Below are positions 52,059 to 61,022 of a stretch of 62,041 bases of DNA, piece by piece. The notes below the pieces were generated by a model. That model worked only from the letters and a program-made list of their open reading frames with translations, did not search any database and had not been told where the DNA came from. Every line of letters begins with the position of its first letter. Within the stretch, counting starts at the first letter, position 1. The translations under genes and the position numbers were made by a program. This stretch comes from Deltaproteobacteria bacterium (GTDB lineage: Bacteria > Desulfobacterota > Desulfobacteria > Desulfobacterales > Desulfosarcinaceae). The DNA lies in the NCBI GenBank assembly GCA_020444075.1, contig JAHLLR010000026.1, positions 1 to 62,041 on the forward strand, read 5' to 3'.

Positions 52059-54308
52059 TCAATCGACCGGCAGGGTCGTGGATTCATCCAGACGGATGCC
52101 TTTTATACCCGCCCGGGGTACGACCACCATGGCCATGGCCACCTTTGTGTCGACCGGAATCGCCGACCTGGTTTCCGTGGCGAGGATGTCGACGACTCCC
52201 TGAGTACGCGTCACCCTAACAATATTGGTGCGGTTGTAGTAGGTGACATTGCGGTTGAAGAGCACCAGGTTACTGGAAAAGTCGACCGGGGGGACGCTTT
52301 GGTCGGGCATGAAACGCTTCCAGACCCTGGCAAAGCTCTCGCCGTCAATGATGCAGCCAACCCGGTTCCGCTGCTGGCCGACCGGCAATTGGTCAAGCGC
52401 CGCCACCGGAAAATCCCCTTGCCAGGATTCGATAATGGTCAGTTTTTCCGACTCCCGGGCCTGCATCCCAAGATGGTCGAGGAGAATGCGTCGCACTTCT
52501 TCGATGGTAAAGGGATGTTCCTGGCAGGAATGCCCGGAACGAACGATGAACTCCGACTGCATGCCGTCCAGATGGGCGCTGGTGTAAGTGACCACGCCGT
52601 CGTCACCCGCCGGGGGCTCATCATCTCCTTTGATGGCAATGATTGAATGGCCGGTCACCCCGGTGGCCAGTGGAATCTCCGCCAGAGCTTTCAGCATCGG
52701 ATTGTCCGACGACATACCGTCGATACTGGTCGGAACCTGACCACTGCCAATCATTCTTTTCACATCATCAGTCAGATACGCATTCAAGCTTAGCGTCGTC
52801 TTGACAATCGTTTCCGGCAGGGTCACGATCTTCCGGATCAGATTGCGTACCCACTGTTTGCTGAGAATACTGCCGCGATGCGGGGTGGAAATAAAAACCA
52901 CCCGCTTGACCGATGACACGGGCTCGATGACCAGCAATCGGCGAACTTGCGCCTTCTTCTCCGCCGTCAAATCCAGGGCATCGAACGCTTTCCCGGTCAA
53001 TGCACGCACCAGGCTGTCCCCGCTGTTCACGACGCTGAGCTTGGTCAGCAGTCCCCCCTGGCTGTGACCGACAACAACCATCTCACGCAGCGCCGGATCC
53101 TTCCCTTGCGGATCGAGCTGGGTAATTTTTTCACGCAGCGCCTCGCGCAAATCCGCGGCCGAAATCACGATTGGCGCGTTGCTGTTGTAAAGGAAGTACC
53201 AGAACTGGAATTTCTGCCGCAGGATGGAATCGGCACGGAGGGTGTTGAGCATCTCCAGCCACCAGGCCGGGTTGCTGAAGGTGCCATGCACGAAGATCAC
53301 CGGAATGCGCCCCGCCTGGTAGGGCTGGCTCAGGTACAGGCCGTTGGGGATGGACTGGAACTCCCTGCCAAGAAACGCCTCCAGCCCGAAATCCCAGATT
53401 TTCGAGGTCTCGAGCATATAGGCAGTCGGGGTTGTGGTATCGGTTTCGAGAGGGGGATGCCGCCCCTCGACATCGAGCCGGTTTTCATCGTAAGCTGAGA
53501 AAAACTCCAGCGAAGCAGTCGCCGTCCCCTGCGTCAACGCGGTCAGGTTGCCGCTGATGCGCATAAACACGGTGATCGGCACGGCTTGTATAAAGGGTGT
53601 GTCCCGAGTCGCCCGCTTGACGCCGATCAGGGCGCTGCCGACCCCGTTGATCCGATTGCGGAAGGAAACCCCACGGACCACATACTTGTCGGTTGGCTCG
53701 AAACGCTCGAAGTCATCGAGCGACCAGGGGAGTCTGCTCGCGTCCACCTTGAGGTCAAGCGCGCCAACCGGCAGTTTGCGTACTCCCCCAACAACCTTCA
53801 GCCCGCCGTCGTCACCGTTCGCCAGGCCCCGCCAGAGGGCGAAATTGTATAGGTCGGCGGCCGTGCGGGCCCGCACGTCGAAAGCATTGGGCGGGGGGTC
53901 GATCCGATCCCCGAGGAGAAAAAGGTAGGCGTAGGTCGCTGCCGCGAGAAAATAGCCCGGCGCCCGGGCGTCCGGTTCCGGGCGCTTCTCCAGTTTCTCA
54001 CCGTAGAGATAGCAGAGTTCCGCCAGCGCGTAGAGGAGGTCGCGCCGGTCGTCGCGCAGCGCCTTGTCGTGGAGCGTTTCGATGACGCCGACCGGATTTT
54101 TTGCATTTTCCCCGGCCAGATCGAACCGGTGGAGCACGATATGGGTCGCATTGCTGGCGCGCCCTTCGGTCAACGGGTTCGTCATCGTTTCCCGGTACGA
54201 ATCGCGCGGTGAAACCTGGCGAACGCCGATCGGCGTTGCACAGCCTGCCAGCAGGATGACGGCCAGCAGCAGCCAGCTATAGCGGGGGAACGTCTTTGGC
54301 AGTAGCAT
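52059..54308 (-). CDS. Large alpha/beta-hydrolase lipoprotein
   Basis: 749 aa. Lipobox VILLAGC (Cys23). The N-terminal ~300 residues are helical with a region on ALAELCYLYGEKLEK and AATYAYLFLL. The alpha/beta hydrolase follows: IPVIFVHGTFSNPAWWLEML (oxyanion loop), VVVGHSQGGLLTKL (nucleophile Ser), RVVFISTPHRGS, and a late HSCQEHPFTIEEV carrying the His. The end is a beta-rich segment (LVLFNRNVTYYNRTNIVRVTRTQG). Lid-like insertions and VHGT/STPHRGS resemble lipase-esterase or acyltransferase types. Anchored in the envelope; the substrate is probably a lipid or ester, by inference. The DUF4105 gene ends 2 bp upstream. Confidence 0.85.
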   Translation of the reverse strand: MLLPKTFPRYSWLLLAVILLAGCATPIGVRQVSPRDSYRETMTNPLTEGRASNATHIVLHRFDLAGENAKNPVGVIETLHDKALRDDRRDLLYALAELCYLYGEKLEKRPEPDARAPGYFLAAATYAYLFLLGDRIDPPPNAFDVRARTAADLYNFALWRGLANGDDGGLKVVGGVRKLPVGALDLKVDASRLPWSLDDFERFEPTDKYVVRGVSFRNRINGVGSALIGVKRATRDTPFIQAVPITVFMRISGNLTALTQGTATASLEFFSAYDENRLDVEGRHPPLETDTTTPTAYMLETSKIWDFGLEAFLGREFQSIPNGLYLSQPYQAGRIPVIFVHGTFSNPAWWLEMLNTLRADSILRQKFQFWYFLYNSNAPIVISAADLREALREKITQLDPQGKDPALREMVVVGHSQGGLLTKLSVVNSGDSLVRALTGKAFDALDLTAEKKAQVRRLLVIEPVSSVKRVVFISTPHRGSILSKQWVRNLIRKIVTLPETIVKTTLSLNAYLTDDVKRMIGSGQVPTSIDGMSSDNPMLKALAEIPLATGVTGHSIIAIKGDDEPPAGDDGVVTYTSAHLDGMQSEFIVRSGHSCQEHPFTIEEVRRILLDHLGMQARESEKLTIIESWQGDFPVAALDQLPVGQQRNRVGCIIDGESFARVWKRFMPDQSVPPVDFSSNLVLFNRNVTYYNRTNIVRVTRTQGVVDILATETRSAIPVDTKVAMAMVVVPRAGIKGIRLDESTTLPVD

Positions 54309-54310
54309 GA

Positions 54311-55318
54311 TCAGGGCTCCATTCCGGGCAAGCCAACGCGAATCAGGCGCGAGAAGTCACTGGCCTGGTCGGCAGCTTGGGCCCGCGGGTTGATGAGGCT
54401 GCGTTGCTTAAGTTCGGCAAAGGGGAGCGTCCGGTCGATTTGACCCCGCTCGTAGAGCATTTCGTCGAGGTAGCCGTTGGCAATCAATCGCCAGTCGAAG
54501 CGGGCACCGGGATTGAACGGGGTGGTGTGACGCAGGATGCTGGTGGTGCAGTTGGTAAGCATGGCACGGTACCACTCGGGGTGCTCCCTCAGGATGTTCA
54601 CCTCGCGCAGGTAATCGAGCAACACCTTGCGGGCAAACGCCATTGGTGCCTTGAGCCGGTAGAGATAGACATCCTCGCCGATGCGGTAGTTGGTGCGCAG
54701 TCGAACCACATCCCTCTCGTCTGCCACCACGTAAGTCAGTTCGAACTGCTTGAAAAAGCCCTTGATTGCCGAGTATTGCTCCCCCACCTCCTTGCGGGTT
54801 TCGATGGAGAAGCAGAGAAAGCTGCCATCTGCGAAGCCGAAGCTCAACATGGTGTGGGCGATACTGGGCGAACCCCAGTAGACCAGGAACAGATCGAGAC
54901 TCCGCAACTCGCGCAGGTCGAAACTGCGGTCATAATGGCGCACCGTGTAGTCGGTTTCCGTGCGGTAATCGACGTTGCGGATATGGTGGACCGTGACCCG
55001 GTGCTCCTGGATCTCGGCCCAGGGAAGCACCGCCACGTCCGGCTGCCAGTTGCGATCGTTGGACGGCGGGATCAGCAGCCACCAGGCCGCCAGGACCAGC
55101 GCGAACAGGACCAAAAAGCCCCCCCAGGCACGGCGTTTGCCCTTCCTGAGCCCGGCGGGGATCAGGATCAGCGCCACCAGGGCGAAGCCCCCGCTGGCGA
55201 TCGGTAGCAAGGCGCTGGGGAGACTGGAAAAATAGATGGCTAGTGTACCCAGGCAGGCCATCACCACAAGGCAGAGAAGGGCCGCTGCCAAACCGAATAT
55301 TCGGATCATGGTTCCCAT
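54311..55318 (-). CDS. DUF4105 family membrane-anchored protein
   Basis: 335 aa (a start at ATG 55309 is equally possible). Two to three N-terminal helices (GLAAALLCLVVMACLGTLAIYF; IASGGFALVALILIPAGL; AWGGFLVLFALVLAAWWLL) come before the DUF4105 domain. The domain shows IRNVDYRTETDYTVRHYDRSF, GSPSIAHTMLSFGFADGSFLCFSIETRKE, YVVADERDVVRLRTNYRIGEDVYLY and AMLTNCTTSI, with conserved His, Cys and Asp residues suggesting a peptidase-like site. No activity is proven for the family. Its stop lies 2 bp before the hydrolase start; the two are co-translated or at least in one operon. Confidence 0.85.
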   Translation of the reverse strand: MGTMIRIFGLAAALLCLVVMACLGTLAIYFSSLPSALLPIASGGFALVALILIPAGLRKGKRRAWGGFLVLFALVLAAWWLLIPPSNDRNWQPDVAVLPWAEIQEHRVTVHHIRNVDYRTETDYTVRHYDRSFDLRELRSLDLFLVYWGSPSIAHTMLSFGFADGSFLCFSIETRKEVGEQYSAIKGFFKQFELTYVVADERDVVRLRTNYRIGEDVYLYRLKAPMAFARKVLLDYLREVNILREHPEWYRAMLTNCTTSILRHTTPFNPGARFDWRLIANGYLDEMLYERGQIDRTLPFAELKQRSLINPRAQAADQASDFSRLIRVGLPGMEP

Positions 55319-55441
55319 TCAAGAACTGAAGTTTCCCCGTTTTGGATTGCGGCGCGGGGGCTGAGACTTCTTGCGGTTAATAAATTTATTAAATGATTAC
55401 AAATAGTTATCAAGCTGACAGTTCCTTGTAAACCCTTGATA

Positions 55442-55603
55442 TTATTCTGTCTGCTGTCCTGGGACCAGATCGGCGATGCCGATGATGTTCAGTTTCGTGT
55501 TTTTCACCAGGCACGGTCCGGGATCCGCGGTCACTTTCTTTTCCAGATAGGATCTAATCGTCGCTTCAACCCAATAATTCAGCGTGCCGAGGCGGGTTTT
55601 CAC
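55442..55603 (-). CDS. Short ORF of 53 aa, possibly a gene relic
   Basis: The frame opens at GTG 55603, right after an in-frame stop, and ends at TAA 55442. It begins VKTRLGTLNYWVEATIRSYLEK and ends NIIGIADLVPGQQTE, with credible coding bias, so it may be the end of an older gene. The ribosome site is poor (AAGGGG touches the GTG). The rest of the gap 55319-55628 is AT-rich (55375-55445) and holds no gene, perhaps the promoter of the DUF4105-hydrolase pair. Confidence 0.35.
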   Translation of the reverse strand: MKTRLGTLNYWVEATIRSYLEKKVTADPGPCLVKNTKLNIIGIADLVPGQQTE

Positions 55604-55628
55604 CCCTTACGGTGAACCATGATCGTGT

Positions 55629-55997
55629 TCAGCGCACCCCGACTCTGTTCACAGGCCCGCCGAGGTTCACCCCCACACCTCCGCTGTAACCGACTCCGAC
55701 CTGACCGGCGCCTGCCCCTGGCAAGACGCCGACACCGGAGGTGGGGCCGCCGACCCCACCGGCACCGACTCCGGGCGCAACACCGACACCCGGCGCCCCG
55801 ACGCCCGGCGTGACCACCCTAACCGTGGTGCGTCGGGCCACGCCGGCATAGCTGACCGGGGTCGCCGGTGCTCCGACGACCGCCTCCGCGATGCATACCA
55901 GATCTCCATGCAATGTCTGCGGGATGTCGCCATTCCAAAGCCACCCGGCCGCAGCCAGGCTAAGGATGAGCACGCATTTTGCCATGATGTGTGTCAT
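55629..55997 (-). CDS. Secreted Gly-Val repeat protein
   Basis: 122 aa from ATG 55997, with AAAGGAGG 6 nt upstream; the frame opens earlier. The signal peptide ends near AAAGWLWNGD. From residue ~58 the sequence consists of GVG-type repeats (VVTPGVGAPGVGVAPGVG, GAGGVGGPTSGVGVLPGAGA), elastin-like in look, without aromatic residues except one Tyr. The ATG overlaps the DUF2092 stop by 4 bp (ATGA). Function unknown; a surface or matrix role is a guess. Confidence 0.7.
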   Translation of the reverse strand: MTHIMAKCVLILSLAAAGWLWNGDIPQTLHGDLVCIAEAVVGAPATPVSYAGVARRTTVRVVTPGVGAPGVGVAPGVGAGGVGGPTSGVGVLPGAGAGQVGVGYSGGVGVNLGGPVNRVGVR

Positions 55998-56782
55998 GGT
56001 TTTCCTCCTTTCTCGGCACCCGGCGGCAATTCGTCGAGCTCGATCAGAGCGTCCGGGCTGAGTTGTTTCGCTCCGGCCGGCGGGACGAACGCGAAGGCAT
56101 CCGGGGCCGGTTGTAAGTCTGTTTCCCAGGTCTTGACGCGAACCGTGTATTGCGGTGCGCTGTTCATGGTCTTGCTGGTGATCACCAGTTTGCGAGGGAT
56201 GGGCTTCTCCCCCACCTCCACCCAGAGTTGCCAGTCCGTGTCGAAGTTGCGGAAGGCAAGGTGCTCGCATTCCAGGCCATCGATGACCCCACGGCCGATG
56301 TACTTGGCCTCCTGGACCCCGGCCACGAGGACGTCATAGGAATTGGACAGGAGAAGGTCGGCACCCGGCAGCGCGACCCCATGCCCCGCCCTCAAGGCTT
56401 CGATCAAATGGTCCACGTTGCCCGGGACTTCGAACTGCGCATAGCTGTTGATGTGCTTGCCGAAAACGCTGGCGGTCCTTCCGTCGAAGGTGAGCGCCAC
56501 ATCCGCATAGCCGCCCACACGGTGCGCGCTCAGCTTGTCCGGCCTGCTCAAGATCGCCTCGCCGGAATTGGTGAACTGGATTTTTTCCAGCTGCGGCGTG
56601 ATGATCTCGATATCGCTGTCGAATGTGAGCGCGATCGTTTTTTGGCTGCTCACATACGCCGACATCTTCTTGAGGATGGACTTTGCATCGCTTCCCTGCG
56701 GCTGTGCTCCGGCTGAGGCCACTGCAAGGGTCGATACTAAAATCAGTGGCAGCATTGCGAATAGTCCGCTTTTAGTTTTCAT
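55994..56782 (-). CDS. DUF2092 family periplasmic protein
   Basis: 262 aa from ATG 56782 (AAGGAG 7 nt upstream; frame opens at 56905). The signal peptide is MKTKSGLFAMLPLILVSTLAVASAGA. DUF2092 pattern: AKSILKKMSAYVSSQKTIALTFDSDIEII, GEAILSRPDKLSAHRVGGYADVALTFDGRTASVFG, VDHLIEALRAGHGVALPGADLL and ECEHLAFRNFDTDWQLWVEVGEKPIPRKLVI. The shape recalls LolA/LppX-like half-barrels that carry lipid or lipoprotein through the periplasm, so a lipid-binding role is plausible. Coupled to the Gly-Val repeat gene through ATGA. The 310-bp gap 56783-57092 behind it has no gene. Confidence 0.85.
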   Translation of the reverse strand: MKTKSGLFAMLPLILVSTLAVASAGAQPQGSDAKSILKKMSAYVSSQKTIALTFDSDIEIITPQLEKIQFTNSGEAILSRPDKLSAHRVGGYADVALTFDGRTASVFGKHINSYAQFEVPGNVDHLIEALRAGHGVALPGADLLLSNSYDVLVAGVQEAKYIGRGVIDGLECEHLAFRNFDTDWQLWVEVGEKPIPRKLVITSKTMNSAPQYTVRVKTWETDLQPAPDAFAFVPPAGAKQLSPDALIELDELPPGAEKGGKP

Positions 56783-57092
56783 ACGAATTCTCCTTGGTTC
56801 AAATGCAATCGCTCCGGCCTGCACCTCGCCCTTGTAGTCTGGCGGCAGGACCCGGTATTCGCCTCCTTTGCCTTGGTCCGGGCCAACGATGCCCATGTCA
56901 GTCACGAAGCGGCTGCACGTCCCGGCCGAAGGTCATGAAACCTTTTGGTCCCCTCCGCCATTAGCGCCTCCGATCCAGGTTGTTCCACGGGTCGACACTT
57001 TTAAGTACAGGCGCCTGCTCGAACCTTTCAATCGTCCAAACACAAAAAGTTTGTACGCCCTTCCAAGCTCATCGGCGGCACTATCCACTCGT

Positions 57093-57746
57093 TTAAAATT
57101 TTTCGCGGACAAATTTGAGCAACATGTCCGACCAGTAATCAAAGGCTGCTTTAGCCGGCGACAGTTTGCCGATATCGAGCTTGCCGCCCGGATATTTGTC
57201 AACGGCCACGGCAAGTCGCTCATTGGTAACGGAGTCGACGAATTCGACCTCCGCGGAGGCACTGCCGATCCCGATGTACTCACCGGTAGCCCCTTTCTTC
57301 ACCAGACTGGCAGCCAGCCCAAAGGGAGTCACGGTGGTCATGGTCCCGGATGTGGATTTGCTGGGTATTAGATCGACAACGGCCAGGCGCATGCGGGCCA
57401 CGCCCGGTCCGGGTTGGTCGGTCAGATAACCGGCGAGCTTTTTCGCGTAAATCTCGTTGAAAGCGTCACCTAACTCCTTGATTTCGCTTGGATTAATCCC
57501 TTGGTAGTCCGCATCGGCCTTGAAGAAGAACACGACCTCGTCCATCAAGATCTTATCGTATTTTTTCCAGTCAACCGCCGGATTCAGGTAGCGCATATCG
57601 ATATCACCGGCGCCTTTGGTCATCGTCGGGTAGTCATCCAGAAAACCGGAAAACGTCTGCTTCTGCTGACTCCCGGCGCAACCGAATACCGCTGTCAGCA
57701 AAGCCATCGCGATCAGTACGCCAAGAATTCTACGATACGTTTGCAT
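57093..57746 (-). CDS. DUF3313 family lipoprotein
   Basis: 217 aa from ATG 57746 (AAAGGAG 7 nt upstream; frame opens at 57782). Lipobox TAVFGC (Cys23). DUF3313 core: FSGFLDDYPTMTKGAGDIDM, YLNPAVDWKKYDKILMDEVVFFF, ELGDAFNEIYAKKLAGYL and GIGSASAEVEFVDSVTNERLAVAVDKYPGGK, ending with a WSDMLLKFVREKF amphipathic helix. Function unknown; the family is usually found beside outer-membrane lipoprotein genes, as here. Confidence 0.88.
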   Translation of the reverse strand: MQTYRRILGVLIAMALLTAVFGCAGSQQKQTFSGFLDDYPTMTKGAGDIDMRYLNPAVDWKKYDKILMDEVVFFFKADADYQGINPSEIKELGDAFNEIYAKKLAGYLTDQPGPGVARMRLAVVDLIPSKSTSGTMTTVTPFGLAASLVKKGATGEYIGIGSASAEVEFVDSVTNERLAVAVDKYPGGKLDIGKLSPAKAAFDYWSDMLLKFVREKF

Positions 57747-57896
57747 TGTTTTTCTCCTTTGATTTGGTTTTTTTAATGCCATTTATCATTGTGGAACATC
57801 GTCAATCGGGATCATGACTATTTTGGAATGCGACAACGTGGAAATAGATAACGACGGCTTCCCCGACACGCACCTCTCGATTTGGCAGGGCGCCGG

Positions 57897-58994
57897 TCAG
57901 CCGCCCGCCGAAATCGTCACCACCGGCGCCCCTTCCTTTCCGCCGGTTTCGGTGAGCGTCATCACGAACATCAGAAACGAGAAAAGTTTCTTCGACCGGT
58001 AATCCCGATCGTCGATCCAGAACCAGCAATCCCGGTATGGCACGGCGGCGAAGGCGTCCCCGGGATTCTCATCCGAATAGAGGATGCGGATCATCGTTCC
58101 TTTAATCCCATCGCCTTCGGGTTCCATGGTCGGGGGGACACGCTTCTCGGCAACGTGCTCGGCAGGCACTTGGATGGTCGCAGAGATGTCGCTGAGTATT
58201 TCAATGATCGACCGGGTCAGCACAGCAATCTCTTCGCCTGTAGCCGGCATCGACCCGTAGACGACCCGGAACTCGCTCGCGTCCTCCTTCAGCCCGAGAA
58301 TCCGACGCACCGCTTTGCTCGTTGCATCTACCTCGGCGTCCTTGCGCTTTCGAAAGACCATGAGCAGGGCGGCCTGATTCTCAATCTGTTTCACCCGCAG
58401 GGCAACCGCACCAGTTGACTGGATCTGCCGCAGTTTCTCCAGCAGGAGATAAAAGTCCGGATCAGCCCGGTGCATTCGGGCAGAGCCGCCGAACTGGTTC
58501 TGGATGCCGTTGACCGAGTGGACAAGAATCCGGAAAACCTGGTCGATGGGATACCCCCCCTCGACCAGGCTCATGACCGTCGCCGGCGCGATGGGAGTCA
58601 TCAGGTTGCGGGCGAACCGTTCGCCGGTCAGCGGGGCGTAAGTGATCGTCGGCCGGTCGACATAGCGGCTGGCGCCACCAAATCCCTGGCTGTTGGCGAC
58701 GGGCGGGGAGGACCAGCCAAGCATACCGCTGAGTTCGGTTTCCATGGAATACTGGTTGATGATCGAAGCAACCTCGAGAAAGATGGGCGCGTCGCCGTAG
58801 CGGATCTTGACGATGTTCAGCAGCATCTGCCGCTTCCAGGAATCGGCGACGGCAGCGGTGTAGTCGAACCGGTCACGGGCCACCGAAGGAGGCCCGATCG
58901 AAGCGCAGCCGGTGAGAACGAGCAGCAGCACCACCGCAACCATGCCCTGGAGCCGGTACCGTTGGAAGAAAGATCTGGGTTCGCTTGGTTTCAC
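57897..58994 (-). CDS. Lipoprotein of unknown function
   Basis: 365 aa. Lipobox VLTGC (Cys30). The body has ADSWKRQMLLNIVKIRYGDAPIFLEVASIINQYSME, VMSLVEGGYPIDQVFRILVHSVNGIQNQFGG, DPDFYLLLEKLRQIQSTGAVALRVKQ and a C-terminal DCWFWIDDRDYRSKKLFSFLMFVMTLTE. The pattern is seen in lipoproteins from deltaproteobacteria and others, without a named role to my knowledge. An internal 197-bp stretch is repeated as a relic at 44674-44870, so the gene or its cluster was once duplicated. Confidence 0.75.
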   Translation of the reverse strand: MKPSEPRSFFQRYRLQGMVAVVLLLVLTGCASIGPPSVARDRFDYTAAVADSWKRQMLLNIVKIRYGDAPIFLEVASIINQYSMETELSGMLGWSSPPVANSQGFGGASRYVDRPTITYAPLTGERFARNLMTPIAPATVMSLVEGGYPIDQVFRILVHSVNGIQNQFGGSARMHRADPDFYLLLEKLRQIQSTGAVALRVKQIENQAALLMVFRKRKDAEVDATSKAVRRILGLKEDASEFRVVYGSMPATGEEIAVLTRSIIEILSDISATIQVPAEHVAEKRVPPTMEPEGDGIKGTMIRILYSDENPGDAFAAVPYRDCWFWIDDRDYRSKKLFSFLMFVMTLTETGGKEGAPVVTISAGG

Positions 58995-59202
58995 GGGCGC
59001 TCCTTTTTAATTACTCACCCAGCCGGTCCGTCCTGGCGGATCACCCGATGGCATGGCCCTTGGCCGCCTTTCGTTTCCGATGCCGGATAGCCGTATTCGC
59101 GCAGAGGGATCAAGGCCTGCAGATCTTGGCGGGCGGTGAGGAAATGACAGTTCGGATGCGCCACGCCAATGCCATGCGCAACTCGGGTTCCTGTTCCCCC
59201 TG

Positions 59203-59772
59203 CTACTTGACCATATATTTTTTCGCCTCGAGGCAGGCACCGAAGGCCCTCTTGAAGTTGTCCATCTGCCCGGCGCTGGCCTGCTGCGCTTGCTGCGCTT
59301 GCGCATCCAGCTGCTGGGTCGCCTGTGCCTGGCCGGCTTTGGTTCTACGACGGGCGCCGACAGCACCGACCGCAGCACCGATCGCGGCTCCTTTGCCGGC
59401 ATCATCGCTTGCCACCTCGCCGATCACCGCACCCGCTGCGGCGCCAACCAGCGCCCCCTTCACACCGGCGCCGCTGCCCGATTGGGCGACCTGCGCCTTG
59501 GCCTGCTCGGTCTGCTGTTGCTGCTGGCTGCTCTGCTTCTGCAAAGCAAAGGGATCGACGCCAGTATTCTGCACCGCCCAGTTGTAGCACGCCCCCTCAT
59601 CCTTGGACTGCTGGGCCGCACTCTGACCGGCACTCGGAAAAACATAAATATTCAGCGTCGAGGCCAGACTCTTCTGACCGGCAGGAGCAGCCGAACCCGG
59701 CGAGTCCTGGGCCCACAGCAAAACGGGCGCCAGCAGTAAATAAACAATGAGCGTTTTGGCTACAAGTTTCAT
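59203..59772 (-). CDS. Glycine-zipper family secreted protein
   Basis: 189 aa. Signal peptide MKLVAKTLIVYLLLAPVLLWAQ. CYNWAVQNTGVDPFALQ is the typical first block (one Cys). Then a Gln-rich stretch (KQSSQQQQQTEQAKAQVAQ), a glycine-zipper membrane helix (GALVGAAAGAVIGEVASDDAGKGAAIGAAVGAVGARRR) and a Gln-rich helical end with a second Cys (FKRAFGACLEAKKYMV). Glycine-zipper proteins insert in or on the outer membrane. Weak AGGAG precedes the start. Same cluster and direction as its neighbours. Confidence 0.82.
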   Translation of the reverse strand: MKLVAKTLIVYLLLAPVLLWAQDSPGSAAPAGQKSLASTLNIYVFPSAGQSAAQQSKDEGACYNWAVQNTGVDPFALQKQSSQQQQQTEQAKAQVAQSGSGAGVKGALVGAAAGAVIGEVASDDAGKGAAIGAAVGAVGARRRTKAGQAQATQQLDAQAQQAQQASAGQMDNFKRAFGACLEAKKYMVK

Positions 59773-59947
59773 TGCCAGGTTCTCCTCATCTGAAGTTTGA
59801 TCGTTTTAAATTGCGGCACTGGGATTGATAATTCTCGCAGTGTAAAAATGGAGTACGATGACAATCAATTCGACGAATCGCCACTTCCACGTCCCGGGCC
59901 GCTCAGTGCATCGCCATGTCCACGCCGGGATCGATGCGGAAACGGCC

Positions 59948-60946
59948 CTATTTTTCGCTCTTCAGCCGTTGCATGCCTTGTACCATTTTGTGCCAGCCAT
60001 ACACGAACGAGATCATGAAATTGTCCATGCGAAGATCATCGGGAGCGTCGTCGTTAATGGTCGATTTGTAGCCGAAAGTGAGGCTCAGGTTGTCGTTGAT
60101 CTGGTACCCGAGGGTGAGCCCGAGTGCGATGTTGTCGAGCTTTTCTCCCGAAACGCCGTCGATGGTCGCTTTTCCGCCGTAGTACCAGACGCCGTCGAGC
60201 GACCCCCAGAGGGTTTCGGTGAGGTCGCGCGTCAGGTGCACATCCAGTTGGAACTTCGGATCGGTCTCCATCGTCTGGCCCACAAAGTCGTCGTTATCTC
60301 CGAAAAACCACACAGAGGGCAGCAATTCCAGGGTCGTGCGCCGGCCCGGCACCCACGGCCCGAGTTGCAGGATGATGGGCAGGCCCAGGCGCCCGTACCA
60401 GCGGTTCTGACCGATATTGAGGGCCTGGTCGCTGTCGTACTCGCCGATCGGCAGCGCCAGGTCGGCGAGCAGGTCGACAGAGAAGCCCGGCTCATAACGC
60501 AGGGCGTCGGGGATGTTCATTTGCGCCGGCGGGCCGAGAACATTGACGACGAATTCGAGCATCGGGTCGCCAAACCCGTTGACCGACTGGCTGAACGCCC
60601 TGCCGGCCACCGTGACATCGCCCGAGATTCGCCCCATGGGCAGGAGGACCGCAGCCATGGCCGCGCGATCGAACAGCGGAAAAAATTTCGCATATCCCGT
60701 CAGGGCCATTGTGGCATCGATTTCGGCATCTGCCGATACGTTATGGGCAGGATCGAACGGATTGGTGTTGCCGCTCAGCGACTCGAAGATGAGCGGCACC
60801 GCATTGGCGCCCGACAGCGACTTCCAGTAGAAGCGCGCCGGCATCTGGGCCTGGGCCTGCGGCGGGCAGAGCGTGCCGACGACGAACATTGCGACGATCA
60901 CCCACAACCATGTACCCGGTTTCGTGTGGCATCTATTGATTTTCAT
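59948..60946 (-). CDS. Outer-membrane transporter-like beta-barrel (meta-pathway phenol degradation-like)
   Basis: 332 aa. Signal peptide ends near PPQAQAQ. The mature protein is rich in alternating amphipathic strands: FSVDLLADLALPIGEYD, RWYGRLGLPIILQLGPW, FQLDVHLTRDLTETLWGSLDGVWYYGG, NIALGLTLGYQINDNLSLTFGYKSTI, and ends YGWHKMVQGMQRLKSEK. This matches the PF13557-type transporter family, often linked with uptake of hydrophobic or aromatic compounds. Probable export-import pore for the envelope cluster. The arylsulfatase ends 76 bp upstream. Confidence 0.82.
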   Translation of the reverse strand: MKINRCHTKPGTWLWVIVAMFVVGTLCPPQAQAQMPARFYWKSLSGANAVPLIFESLSGNTNPFDPAHNVSADAEIDATMALTGYAKFFPLFDRAAMAAVLLPMGRISGDVTVAGRAFSQSVNGFGDPMLEFVVNVLGPPAQMNIPDALRYEPGFSVDLLADLALPIGEYDSDQALNIGQNRWYGRLGLPIILQLGPWVPGRRTTLELLPSVWFFGDNDDFVGQTMETDPKFQLDVHLTRDLTETLWGSLDGVWYYGGKATIDGVSGEKLDNIALGLTLGYQINDNLSLTFGYKSTINDDAPDDLRMDNFMISFVYGWHKMVQGMQRLKSEK

Positions 60947-61022
60947 GAGATATCAATCCTTTCTGAATCTCCCTGCAGCAGGCCGCGGGGAATTATCGAG
61001 TTAAATTGTGGATCGACACTGT

